Of a stretch of DNA of 64,000 bases, positions 33,425 to 44,880 are shown piece by piece (the stretch's first letter is position 1; every line of letters begins with the position of its first letter). The notes under the pieces were generated by a model. That model did no database searches. It was not told the origin of the DNA and saw nothing but the letters and a program-made list of their open reading frames with translations. A program made the translations under genes and the position numbers. Source of the stretch: Mauremys mutica (taxonomy: Eukaryota > Chordata > Testudines > Geoemydidae); the NCBI RefSeq assembly GCF_020497125.1, contig NC_059081.1, positions 14,975,105-15,039,104 of the forward strand, given 5' to 3'.

Positions 33425-33945
33425 TACCTCAACTCCCCAGCTGCAAAATCAGAATAATAATACTCCCTTTCCAGCTCTCTCTGTCGTTTCTACTTGGATT
33501 GTAAGCTCTTTGGGGCAGGGATGTGTCTTGCTATGTGTGTGCACACTGCCTAACACAATGGGTCTCAGTCCTGCTTGGGCAGTGTTTCTCAAACTGGGGT
33601 CGCCGCTTGTGTAGGGAAAGCCCCTGGCGGGCCGGGCCGGTTTGTTTACCAGCTCTGTCTTCAGGTCCAGCCGATTGCGGCTCCCACTGGCCGCGGTTCG
33701 CCGCTGCAGGCTAATGGGGGCTGCTGGAAATGGCGACCAGTAAGTCCCTTGGCCCGCGCCACTTGGCCTGGAGCAGTGAACCGCGGCCAGTGGGAGCCAT
33801 GATCGGCCGGACCTGCGGATGGGGAAGGTAAACAAACCGGCCAGGCCCACCAGGGGCTTTCCCTACACAAGCGGCAACCCCAGTTTGAGAAACACTGTGC
33901 TTGGGTCATCTAGGCAGTACTGTAAGACAAAAAATAACAAATGCC
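33425..33945 (+). repeat. Right half of the split MIR-like SINE, with L2-like tail
   Basis: Resumes with GTACCTCAACTCCCCAGCTG and AAAATCAGAATAATAATACT, then the tail TTGTAAGCTCTTTGGGGCAG and ACACTGCCTAACACAATGGG. It is interrupted by the hAT element 33580-33897 and resumes at 33906 with ATCTAGGCAGTACTGTAAGA to an A-rich end. Confidence 0.75.
33580..33897. mobile_element. Palindromic hAT miniature element, complete, 318 bp
   Basis: Termini CAGTGTTTCTCAAACTGGGG and its reverse complement, with inverted repeats that extend far inward (CTTGTGTAGGGAAAGCCCCT, GGCCGGTTTGTTTACC). The target duplication TGCTTGGG is perfect (33572-33579, 33898-33905). The centre holds CCGCGGTTC/GCCAGTGGGAGCC palindromic blocks. 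Near-identical in design to 52993-53325. Non-coding, although frames run through it on both strands. Confidence 0.93.
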
Positions 33946-34594
33946 TCACACTGCTCTTCTACACTGTGTCCATGTCCTCTCAGAAAAGCCAGAGGGAGTT
34001 CTTAATATGCTTATGTCAATTTACATCACGAAAAATGTCATATGAAAGCAGTTCAACATCTTTTTTTTCCTCTTCCCTCCCCCGCAATCTTGTCACTATT
34101 GGACTATGTAAAAAAATTCCAAGCATTTTTAATGCTCACCAACTACTGATTATCAAATCTGCTGCTCTGCAGGATTTAGAAATACCTATTTTCATTTTCA
34201 AAGATCTGGGAGGTAGATTCGCTGTAGAGGATGACACTACACTAACATTCCCTGTAGAGGATGATACATTTCTTCTCTCATTTCTTGCCAATCTTCCCAT
34301 GATTGATTTGAAATTCATTTTGCTTGGGTTATTATGGATCATGTTTGTTAGGACCACTGTATGTTTTACATTTGTGACTGTGTGTTAGGTACACAGATGT
34401 GGTTGTCCAAATAAGACAACTGAGAAGCTATTCAACCAGGACATGCCATCTGCTTATCTTAAAACTGACAGCAATAAAAATATCTTGCTATCTTCAATGT
34501 TGAATAACTTCTTACAGTGCTAGTTACATCCTAGGCTTTTGTAACGAACAAACAACTTCTGCTATATTGCTCCATTGGCCATGACTCCCAAGGT
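33946..34594. other. Unassigned sequence
   Basis: No recognised repeat. The 189-codon frame at 33819-34388 begins inside the hAT element and continues into this region without a recognisable domain. Confidence 0.4.
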
Positions 34595-35045
34595 GACGCT
34601 CTCCTGTTGTTATGGACGAATGGTCTCAGATATGCTTTTCCTCCTATTCCCCTTCTTCCACGGGTTCTAAGAAAGATACATCATGGTGGGGCCAGCATCA
34701 TTCTCCTAGCATCCAACTGGCCCAAACTGTTTCCCAGAGCTCCTATCAATGTCAGCGCATCCTGCAATCAAGATGCATCCCTTTCCAGACTCCTAACTGA
34801 GGATGGGGTGAATCAAACACCCCAATCCCAGCTCACTCCACTTCATGGCCTGGTGTTTGGATGGGCATCGGAAACAGAATGCTCTTGCTCATCACCCTTC
34901 AGGATATACTTACCCAGAAGAGGAAAGATTTGAGTAGGACCTGCTATCTGTGATATCCCAGGTCTTGAACACAGGCTTGGGAGTTCCCAGACAGCTGTTG
35001 CATCCAGGCCTTCACCCAATGTCTACTGAAACCTGGTGGGCTAAA

Positions 35046-35590
35046 AGGTTAGTGGGACTATAGCCCCAGCCAAGGCATCACCCATGGGAACTCTGATTGA
35101 AGGATTGCCCAGCTCTACTGATTGGTCCAATTACACTAATTATTTAAGCCAGAAGAAGGCATAGACATTTTATCTGAGCAGCAAACTGGTTTCCTGTTGT
35201 GGCTGCGTTGGATCCTGACTGTGCTTGCCTCCTGCATCCAACCTGATTCCTGTTCTGTTCCTGGCTCACCCCACCCTTTGCTCCTGCTCCATGTTTGATC
35301 CTTGTATCTTCTCCTGCCCTTACACCTCACCTTCAGTCCTCAGTTACCAGTTCTGGCTCCGACCCCAGCATCTGACTTTTGAGGCTGACTCTGGCTTGAC
35401 CCTGGGCTCTGTCATTTGGCCTCTTACTTCAGCTCTGACCCTCAGCTTTGATTCCTGGTTCTGACTCTGGCTTGAGCCCTGGCGGTTAACTCTGGTGCTG
35501 ACCCTTGACTTCATTCCCCAACCTGGATGACTCCTCCGCCCACTAGACATGACTCCTGCTCTGACTGCTAGGCAAGACTGCCTACATCCC
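35046..35590 (+). repeat. LTR-like block inserted in the DIRS element
   Basis: Between the DIRS frames lies C/T-rich sequence with repeated CTGACTCTGGCTTGACCC-like words and an ATTATTTAAGCCAG motif (TATA-like) at about 35137-35152. The composition and repeats resemble Gypsy-type LTRs of vertebrates. The DIRS-like reading resumes at about 35602 with CATTATCTAGCTAAATGGAA. The ends and target duplication are not resolved. Confidence 0.35.
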
Positions 35591-36603
35591 CGTCCAGAAC
35601 ATTATCTAGCTAAATGGAAGTGACTGTATTGCATCCAGGCAGAGAATCAACCTTTACCAGTCACTACAAACATTCCAATTGTTCTATGTTACCCCATGTC
35701 TCTAAAGAAGTCTGATCTTTCAATTAGCTTGTTACTAGTCCACCTCATAGCAATTAGTGCCTTCCTGATTCCAGTAGCTGAGCACTCTGTTTTCACCCGC
35801 CTAACTACAATATGATTCTATGAAGGACCTGATCCAGGCCTTCCCACCAGTGACTAAACCTACCTCACAATGGGACTTCAACCTCGTGCTGTTGAAACTT
35901 ACCAGACCACCGTTTGAACCTTTAGTGTTATGATCTATGTCCCATCTGTGCATGAAAATGGAGTTTCTGGTGCTTATCGGTTAGGCCAGGAGGGTCCATG
36001 AGCTAGGAGACGACATGGCAGACCCTTCTTGTATGGTCTTTCACAAAGAAAAGTTATCCCTGTGCCTCCACATTAAATTTCTCCTCAAGGTCATTTCCAA
36101 ATTTCACATCAACCAATGTATTCACTTACTTGTCTTTCCCCCCCCCCCCCAAAAAAAAAACAAAAAACAAAAAAACATGCTTCTCCACAAGAGAAGAGAC
36201 TTCTCTCCCTCAATGTCTGGCATGCACTGGCATTTTATCTGCAAAGAACCAAACCTACCAGGAAGTCACCAAGACTATTATCGCAGTAACAGAGAGTCCC
36301 TGATGTCAAGCAATATCATCTCAAAGAATCTCTATGTAGATTTTTGGCTGCATCATTGAGGGCTAAAAGCAAGCACACCTCCTGGCAGAATAACAGCCCA
36401 CTCCACGAAAGCACAGACCACCTCTGTAGCATCCCTGCAGGAAGTCACAGTGCAAGACATATGCAGAGCAGCCACTTTGCTAAACGTGCGCTAGTCCAGG
36501 CTTCTGATAAGGATGCAGCGGGGGAGATTTGCAGTACTGCAAGCATCTTTGCTGCCAGCTTCCTCGCACTCACCTCCAGTCTGAGCACCGCTTGTCAGTC
36601 CCC

Positions 36604-36945
36604 ATGTGCAGAATACACACAGGGACCAGCACTCAAAGAAGAAATGGAGGTTACTTACTGTTACTGAAAGTTTTTTTGAGATGTGTGGTCCCTATCTGTA
36701 TTCCACTACTGGCCTTCCATCCCCTTTGCTTTGGACCTGGTTAAACTCCCAGTACAACCCCCACTGCCTTTTTATGGCTTTGGTCAGAAGCACGAGGTGA
36801 CTTACTGGGAGGCAAGTGCAGGCTAACGGACACTGCTGGCTAGAATCCCTGCACTCAGGACCCTGGTGCGCAAGCGTACCCACATGTGGAATATAGATTG
36901 GGACCACACATCTCAAAGAAATTCCTGTTACAGTAAGTAACCTCC
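36604..36945. repeat. Inverted terminal modules of the DIRS element
   Basis: Three copies of one module: 36609-36642 (GAATACACACAGGGACC..CTCAAAGAA), an opposite-strand copy at 36672-36706 (TTTGAGATGTGTGGTCCCTA) and a same-sense copy at 36888-36925 (GGGACCACACATCTCAAAGA). The flanking GGAGGTTACTTACTG (36647-36661) is repeated in reverse as CAGTAAGTAACCTCC at the right end. Inverted and split terminal repeats are a hallmark of DIRS elements. Confidence 0.65.
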
Positions 36946-36950
36946 ATATC

Positions 36951-39834
36951 TTAAAGTCCTAAACACTCTAGGTGTGATTTCCCCGTCCGGTGCAGGAACA
37001 ACAGTTTGTATTTACTGTACTCGCAGGGGTAGCTTTGTGTCAGGCAGGGTCTCTTCAGGAGAAAGTAGATGATAATTAGCCTTCAGGGATGTGCTGGATA
37101 AATGTGCGTGGTAGTTCCCTGGCCATCTCCTTGCTCTTGTAGAAGATACCTGCTCTTGGTGCTTGGTTGGTTGCAGGCCCCCTATGCCCGTGGATGAGTG
37201 TTGTGGTGATACAAAGCACACAAAGATTCCAAGTGCTTTATGCCTCCACAATCCTGGCTCCAAGTGTTGTTTTTTTCCACACCCAGGTGTCCTGCACCAT
37301 CAGAAATCAGTGCACTCAGGGCTGAATGGAACCCTAGCACCAGTGCAGTGTTTTGGCCAATTCCTGTAACACATCTCTGTAAAGATTCGACAGAACCTGC
37401 GCCTGCTTATGCAAGGGGCTGAGTTTTGTCCCCACCGTATTCAAAGTCAGTGTAAAGTCCTGTGTATAGCCGCACGGATGCAAGTTTCATTGCTTTGCAC
37501 CTCTTATTGAACAATTTACACCACCGATTGCATCACCACCACATTTGGCCAATAAAGCCATTAGGGGCCTTTAGCTGAAGCAAAACACCGTAGCTACTAT
37601 TATAATAAAAAATATAGCCATTGTTGGAGCTGCTGCAATGGATTTGAAAGGGGCTGGCATAATGCTGTGCATCTGGAAGCTGAAGAGGGAAGCACAAAGG
37701 AAGCTATGCTAATATACTGTTAAGTGCTCAGTTCATTGATATTTATTTATTCTCCCATCTTGCAAGTGTGAGGAGCTCCCTTCCCCCCCCCCACAAAATA
37801 AAGGCAGACTGGGTATATTACCACAAAACAGCCCTAAATAGCCTTCTGTCTCTGGTCTGTTTCTTTGCAGTGAAATATGTATCTGAAGAAAATAGCATAT
37901 ATTCTGTACAGTACTAAATTCTCAAATATAAAACATCCTTATATGCCCCACTATGGGCCATCAATGGAAGTTATATATGTGCATTCAAGGCAGTATGTAC
38001 AAATATCTATGCACACATAAAACTATGTATAGAATATGAGTGAGCATGCCTTGAACCTAGAGTTTTTATTGTGAGGCCCAGAAATAGAACCATATTCTGA
38101 GAAGTTCTGAGGATTTAGAATGGTTGCACATCACTTCTCAGGATCTGGCCCATAGCAAGTCACATGTATAATTTAAGTCCAACAAAATAAGAATGACTTT
38201 ATTCCCGTTAGAAGATCATACAAAGTGTTCTAACACTGAACTTGATAGTATAGGGGTGAGGATCTTAACCCCAGTCACACTCATGTCTTAATTAATTATG
38301 TAGCTTGGATTTCCCTTGCACTCTCTATTGGATAGTTATACCATCTACACACTCATTTATCATTTTCTAAAGACTCATTTCTCCTCTTCAGGTTGCGGTA
38401 TGTGGCAGTTCTGATCCATGAGTATTACACATGGCTGTGTTAATAAGAATGTCAGCAATATTCTAGCTTCTGTTGTTGATTTATTTAGGTATTACAGTGA
38501 CAAATGTCTTTCAGACATGAAAAATGGGGTGTTGTAATGACTTACTGCATTAGCTGTATTACCAACAAGTTTGTCCTAATGAAATTTGGCTAAAATGGTC
38601 AAAGTTTCTCCCGATTAAACAAAGCTGCCACATCTTTTTGACACTTCAGATGACAGTCTAACATTTTTCTCGCCACTCAAGATGGCATGCACCACTACAC
38701 TTACAATATGTGAAAGAATAGCATATGCCAGAAGCTACTGTCCCCTCAGGCTTTCACATTTTTTCTCACTTTTCTTGAAATGTAAACAAAATACAGGCCT
38801 TGAAAAATCAACCATGCACAGATTTATTTTGTCAGTTCCATTTAAAAAAAAACAACAAAAAACAGAAGAAAAAGAAACTGATGATACTCGGCTCTCTTAC
38901 AGGAAAACCCTGTTGTATGCAGTTCCAAAGCAATGGGAGCTATTAGAAAGGGAGAGGAAACCCTTGGTGAAGAGTGACAGGCATGTTGCTTAATGTTGTG
39001 AGCAGTATCTGAGTTCTGTTTACAACTCCTCTGCATTTTGCATTCTTCAGTACTGCACTCTTTTGTAATCTTGCAAGGGACTTTTAGTGATGGGGTAACA
39101 TGACTGTCTAAACATACCTGACTCTGTTCTGGGTGAAATTCATCTGTGCAAAGAGTCATCCCAAGGTCAATCCACTGCTTAATTCCTACTTAATATTTGT
39201 ACTCATTGAGTGAAAGAAATGCCATTATGCTTGGAACTGGGATTTTTGTATGGGGATCCAGTGGGTGAGGCTGACCTTGACTTAGTCTGGCACACATTAC
39301 TGTTGGCAAGGCCAGACACCGATAGACTTCCTCAAGATGAATAGCATCTTACTCAATTATTAGTCCTGTTTCCTCCAGTAGAACTATTGTGGGGTAAGGA
39401 ACTATTCTATTGAACATGAGTAACTGTATTGGAATCTGGCCTGAAAGGAAGGCCAGGGAAGGAGGTGTTGTTTTCTTCTAGGTACCTCTCATTCTGTATC
39501 AAATGTGCCCTCTTTCAGAGGCTATCTGAACAATAACAACAAACATGCTATGTATAGCACCATCACTCCCTCTCCCCTCTGTGATTTAAGCTATAATCGC
39601 ATATCTTTGTTTCTGTCTCATTTATTTGTCTCCTTTTGGGCTAACATTAAAAACAAAATGTGGGGAGGATGGGGGAGGTGTAATTCTTCCCTTCCGCTGT
39701 GCAAATTATTGTCCCAAAACCAAAAGAGCTGCATTTTGGGGGAGGGGGTTAGTAAAAGTGAAGAAACTAACGATGACTGTGAAGAAAGCGGCGATAACTA
39801 CGTGCACATGTATTAGAGACTATGGGCAAGACTC
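36951..39834. other. Unassigned sequence
   Basis: About 2.9 kb without a recognised repeat, RNA gene or coding domain. Frames at 37012-37422 and 38682-39159 overlap on opposite strands and look like chance. Confidence 0.5.
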
Positions 39835-39905
39835 CCAACTGCTGTAAATCAGTGCGGCTCCATTCACTTCAAAGGCGCTACGATGATTTATATCATCTGA
39901 GGCTC
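39835..39905. repeat. Ancient palindromic repeat fragment
   Basis: GCTGTAAATCAGTGCGGCTC then a centre CATTCACTTCAAAGG and GCGCTACGATGATTTATATC, an imperfect hairpin. This is the style of an old amniote foldback repeat built around a CATTGACTTCA-like centre. Confidence 0.4.
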
Positions 39906-41917
39906 TAAAGAGATGCACTCAATATATTCAATAACAAGAAAAGAAACAAACATCAGCCTTGGAAAATTTCCCTGAGCCGTAGGAAGGTGGTATGGGGAAG
40001 CTGGTTATAAATAATCAATCTCTAGCTCTGAGAGCGGCATGTTTCATTTAATTTTCTGTAAAATGAAATATTTTAATGTATTTTATTCAGCCCTTTAATT
40101 TTTCCTTGCCAGTTTATAGTCTTTGCCCTTGAGAAAAGCTCATAAATATTTCTTTAGTATTCCTCTCTTTCTCTCTCTTTTTTTTTTTTTTAAAGTTTGC
40201 CCCTCAGAAAAGCATGCGAGAATTTGTTTATTCATTGTGAGTTCTTCCTCTCAACAGCTTTGTTCCTTTGGCCCTGAATGTGAAGCAGCTACTGCGACTC
40301 TTTATTCTGCTTGTTCTTCAATTTCCTTTCCTTTGCTCTTTCCTCATGCACTGTATTCAATCCTAAGAGCTATTTAATTAAACTTTGTCAGCAGCACCGT
40401 GACATTTGGATTTACTTTCTGTATTCTTCAGTGAAAATATTTTTTTATGAAGATGTTTATTTTGGCCTGTAATACAAAAAACCCCAAGCTCGTTATTTTT
40501 ATTCTTAACTAGTATTATTATTACAGGGGTGCTTGTAGCCTATGTTTAGTTTGCTTAACACTTCCCATTCTAAAGATTCTTTTGACCTTTTATTTGAGGA
40601 GCTCTATCACCTCCATTATTTGCAGCAGGCCTTTGAAATTTCCCAGAGGTAAGGGCCCTTTTTTTTTTTATCCTATGAAACTTTATTCACTTTTAGCGGA
40701 ATTACAGATTGTTTAAAGTTACCATTTCCCTTTTCTTGTTTGCTGCCTTTAGGAAAACTTTGGTATTCTGCCAAAATAACTGAACGTGGAGATTTTGAAG
40801 TGCTGGGTGTATACCACCACCACCGCAGCAGCAACACATGTTGCACTAGGAATGCTTGGGAGTTGCTGGAATAGTTGTGGTGAAGGTAGAGAGGAAGAGC
40901 TTGAGCCAGGCCAAACTTCCTCTACATTCTCCAACCCCCCAGTCTGGCTTGCATCCTATTACCATATCTGGGGAGGGGAGCTCCAGCCCCTGTGAACCCA
41001 ACTCCCATAGAGAGAAGAGAACTGGGCTGGGCTCACCATCTCTGGGTCAACACATAGGATAGGAACCTCCCACCTCCCAGGTGGGGTGGGGAAGAGAGTG
41101 AGAGACCGACTAGCCTAGCTTTCCCCCAGCCATCCCTTGGAACCAGCACATGGTTCCCATTCCCGCTTCAGGTATAACTGCCTTTTTCTGCCACCAGCTG
41201 CACTCATTAGACCAGTGCCTCACATTTATTGGGGGGGGAGGGAGCACTGTGTGTTTGGAGTTGCTATGTGCTGATTCTGGGGGAATAATTCTGTCCCACA
41301 AAAGGCTTGTTTGAATCCTCGCTTGCCACCGGAGCAGATTAGCTGCTCTGCTTCTTTCACACCTTCCATTCTGAGGTGCAGATGATCTTTTTGTTACAAT
41401 TTAAAAATAGTGCTTCAGAAAGGATCAAGTCACACACAGTTTTAACAGTTATGAGTGACGAGTTACTTGTATGTTTCTCTTTCAGTGAAAATATGACAGC
41501 TTACAATACTTGTTACCATGAAATAGCCTTATTTCTTGACAGTATTCAGTTGTCTAAATAAAACGTCCAATTCTTATACGAGAAAACAACCATTTCAGCT
41601 TGAAAATCCCCTAATTATTAAGCAAATGCAAAGTATTTACATTTTCCATGTTTCCCAAGGACTAATTTCATGCACAAGAATTATCTTAAACTAGTCCTCA
41701 GATTTTAAAAAGTTGCCACTGATAAACTGTCTCCCTGTCACTAGATTTAATTTAACCAGCTCTGATATTTTAGATAAAAGTGGTTGCAGTTCCTAGCTAT
41801 TAACATCAATAACTTTTCCAAATTATTAGAATTACCTTATCAGAAATCCTCTGTCAATGTCCTTCCAAATGTCCTTGCACTGACTCCAATAATCACTTCT
41901 TTTTAATCCAAAATGTA
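39906..41917. other. Unassigned sequence
   Basis: Nothing recognised. Several T tracts (40177-40192, 40660-40670) and a CCACCACCACCGCAGCAGCA stretch at 40815-40834 are simple-sequence patches. Confidence 0.45.
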
Positions 41918-41986
41918 GGGCCTGATCCAAAGCTTCCTAAAGTCCAGGGAAGACGCCCAGAGAGTTCAGTGGGGTTGGATTGGGCC
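41918..41986. repeat. Ancient palindromic repeat fragment
   Basis: GGGCCTGATCCAAAGCTTCC at the left and GGTTGGATTGGGCC at the right form an imperfect inverted repeat with a decayed centre. The recurring amniote repeat of this kind reads GGGCCTGATCCAAAGC..CATTGA on both sides. Confidence 0.5.
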
Positions 41987-42383
41987 TTATCATAAAGCAT
42001 TATCCACACATAATCACAAATGTTCTTAGCCTTCTGCTGCATTCTCTAATGAAATCTGGGATTGAAAGCAAGCTCAAAACAGTAACCGAGTTACAAGCTA
42101 AACAGTTATTCTTATTTGTAAAGTCCTCTGAGGAAGTTGTTCAGATGGCAGCTAAGGGTCAGCTGGCCAGGACTTTGGACTTTTGTGTTTATTCTCTTTG
42201 GAGAACAAAGAGAAACTGTATCCAAGAGAGCAATATTTAGTCCATCTTGGAGAATCCCTGAAATGGCCACCAATATCCCATGCTTCACCCCAATCTGTCC
42301 TTGCACCAGTTGGCTTTTCATCATACCGCAATTACAGCTTCTTGGATTTCAAGCATTCTAGCCTTATGTTGCGCTGTGACATG

Positions 42384-42537
42384 GAAGGAGGGATTGCTCA
42401 GTGGTTTGAGCATTGGCCTGCTAAACCTAGGGTTGTGAGTTCAATCCTTGAGGGGGCCATTTAGGGATCTGGGAATTGGTCCTGCTTTGAGCAGTGGGTT
42501 GGACTAGATGACCTTCTAATCCTGATATTCTATGATA
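42384..42537 (+). repeat. Turtle tRNA-derived SINE with shortened tail
   Basis: A box in GATTGCTCAGTGGTTTGAGC, B box in GGGTTGTGAGTTCAATCC, GAGGGGGCCATTTAGGGATC, then a CR1-like tail GGTTGGACTAGATGACCTTC and TGATATTCTATGAT. The tail differs from the other two copies and looks more CR1-like, suggesting a different subfamily. Confidence 0.9.
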
Positions 42538-44499
42538 TGGGTTTATGTTCCAAAATGCCTCACAGCACCCTCATACAGGTATCTAGCTCACCAATGACCC
42601 TTCCAATTGAAATGCACAGCTGGAATTTTGTGACAATCTGAGTACCACTTGGAATGCTTCCTTGCCTAACTGGGAGTTTTGAAAGCTCACTTCTGTTTTG
42701 TTTTATGGCCAGGATTTCTATTGAATTTGCCTGCTCTGGGGTCCAAAGGTGCTGTCTGCGCACACATTGGCTTCCACTTCCTCAGTCGTGTTTTGGTCCA
42801 GCCACACCCAGAAACCTTCCAGTTGCTTCACACTTTTCAAATCTCTATCCTACCATCTTCCTAGTTCCTTCAACACACATATATTTCAGATTTTTTGCCT
42901 CTATTTCTTCATTAGAGAATGGCAGGACTGCCTTTATTCTTTAAAACCAATCCAGATTATATTTACAGTTAAAGGGAAGAGTGTAAATTTGGGAACTAAC
43001 ACCCAAGTTTATTTTTGGATAAAGGAGACTATAGAAGAATATGTAGAAAATACAAGGGAATAAGATCAATTGTATTTGCATTTTGTAGCAATATTTTGCT
43101 AGATGTCTTTTCCTGCGCCTGCTAAATCTGAAGTTGATGTAAGAACCTGTTTCATCCTAACCATATATACAGATATAACTATTTTTTAAAAGTCTTTAAA
43201 AATGGTGATTTACATAGGAGCATGGGTACACTGCTACACACTACACCAGTAAATTCCTTGACTTCCTAATTACTCAGAAAACTTAGCTCTACTTCAGAAC
43301 TGCAAGTTGAACAGCCTAAGGATATTACTGAGTGACCATCTGGAAGACAGGTTTTCCATAGCTGGGCTCTGTGATGACATATTCTGCCCTAAGCATTGTT
43401 ATTTGAATTGACTACACAATGGGAAGAAGCTGAGAAAAATATAGGGAATCAGAGAAAGGAGGGTTCAGTATTTCATACTACAATGTATCACACCACATTG
43501 ATACCATTTTGTGGCACAGTGAACAAAAAGAATTTTTAAATGTTTTGCATTCGTTTGTAACATACAAATTAGGGAAAGTGAAAATGATGGTTTAGTAATT
43601 CTCATAGGGACTGATACAACTGCTAAGGAAACAGTTGACTGTATTGATTTCAGTGGGAGCTAGACTTGATCTTTAGTGATGAAGGTGTGAAGGGATGGAG
43701 GAATAATGTATTTTGGCTATTTCATGCCTGTGTGCACATGTACACCAAAAAATAGCTACATTGTTAAACTGAAAGACAGAGGGACATAAGGCCAAGCCAG
43801 ATGTGAATCCCTCTGAACTCCAGGGAAACTTAAATCTAAACTTCATGATCCAAGATTCTCTCTAGAGTGACAAGTCCAAACATCACTGAACTTCACAGCT
43901 CAGACATGTGTCTAATTATATATTGTATATACAGAGAGAATGTGGTGGGTGTATAAGGACTAATGTAAATCACAATGGTACATTAGCTGCCTTTTTCATA
44001 AGCACTATAAATATTTTTGCACTTTTCAGCACATATTTTCTGATTTAGTTTTTTCCCCGTAAATTCTAATTTTGATTGGATTTGCCACTGGGAGTTTCCA
44101 ACTCAATCATCACATGGCCTACTTTGCTATGTGACAGTTCTCAGTTGTGTATTTGTGGCCTGACCAGAGAAGTATTGAGCACCTGCAAGACCTACTGAAG
44201 GCTATAATACATTCAATGCCTCTCTAGATCAGTTCCTTGAAAACAAATAATGGTCTTAAACCTGAAGTCCCGTTCTTCGATTTAACTAGAACAGCAGAAC
44301 TCTGTCACTATACATATATACCTTCTGTTCCTCCAGTGGAGCTACAGGTTTATTTCCTGCAGTGGTTGCCAATTGGCACTGTATCTTGTATTACAGCAGG
44401 GCCTCACAACAATTCTTTCTACAATTATTCTGGGCCAGATATAGCCTCCTGATTCAATGGGTGCAGTATATTAAAATGCCACAGGGGCATCGACAACCC
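42538..44499. other. Unassigned sequence
   Basis: No recognised repeat or gene. The overlapping frames at 42654-43063 have no recognisable domain. Confidence 0.45.
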
Positions 44500-44880
44500 A
44501 GATTAGCACTGTAATCCTAATCCCAGCCTGGTGTCAAGGGTGTGGGCAGGGGGTGTCGGAGAGCAAGCCTACCCCACATTCACCCCGCAGCCACAGTTCT
44601 TGTCCCACAGGACTGGACTTGGATACTTGCTCTAGGCGTTGTGATCTGGTGCATGGGGTTGCGTTACCACTGAGGTCTGGCAGGGCCTCCCCTCTGTCCT
44701 GACAAAGAGGCAGCCAGGCCAAACCTGAGTACTGCCATGACCCAGTGAACTAGGATGCAACACCCAGAGCAGGGAACTGCCTCCAGCCCCTTGGGATAGG
44801 AACCACCACTGGAGGGTGAGCGCTGGGTGGGCTTGTCCTCCAACTTGGCCTCCCCTCCACACCCAGCTAGAAGAAGTGTA
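44500..44880. other. GC-rich block of unknown origin
   Basis: GC content rises sharply against the AT-rich flanks, with words such as GGTGTGGGCAGGGGGTGTC and CCTCCACACCCAGCTAG. This is typical of a transposon interior, but no termini or target duplication are visible. Confidence 0.3.

Larger units (their letters stand above)
34595..36950 (+). mobile_element. DIRS-type tyrosine-recombinase retrotransposon, 3' part, degenerate
   Basis: Frames at 34607-34933 (YAFPPIPLLPRVLRKI) and at 36015-36359 (FHKEKLSLCLHIKFLLKVIS) look like DIRS RNase H-end and tyrosine-recombinase regions. Between them, near 35605-36010, AKWK-like and MGLQPRAVETYQTTV-like peptides continue the recombinase region across frameshifts. 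The 3' end has inverted terminal modules (see the separate entry). A C/A homopolymer pair (36140-36160) and multiple stops interrupt it, so it is inactive. It is interrupted by an LTR-like block at about 35046-35590. DIRS elements integrate by tyrosine recombinase instead of a DDE integrase. Confidence 0.65.

Noticed and set aside
33819..34388. 189-codon frame as a gene
   Set aside because: It starts in the right arm of the hAT element and continues into unassigned AT-rich DNA without splice context or recognisable domain.
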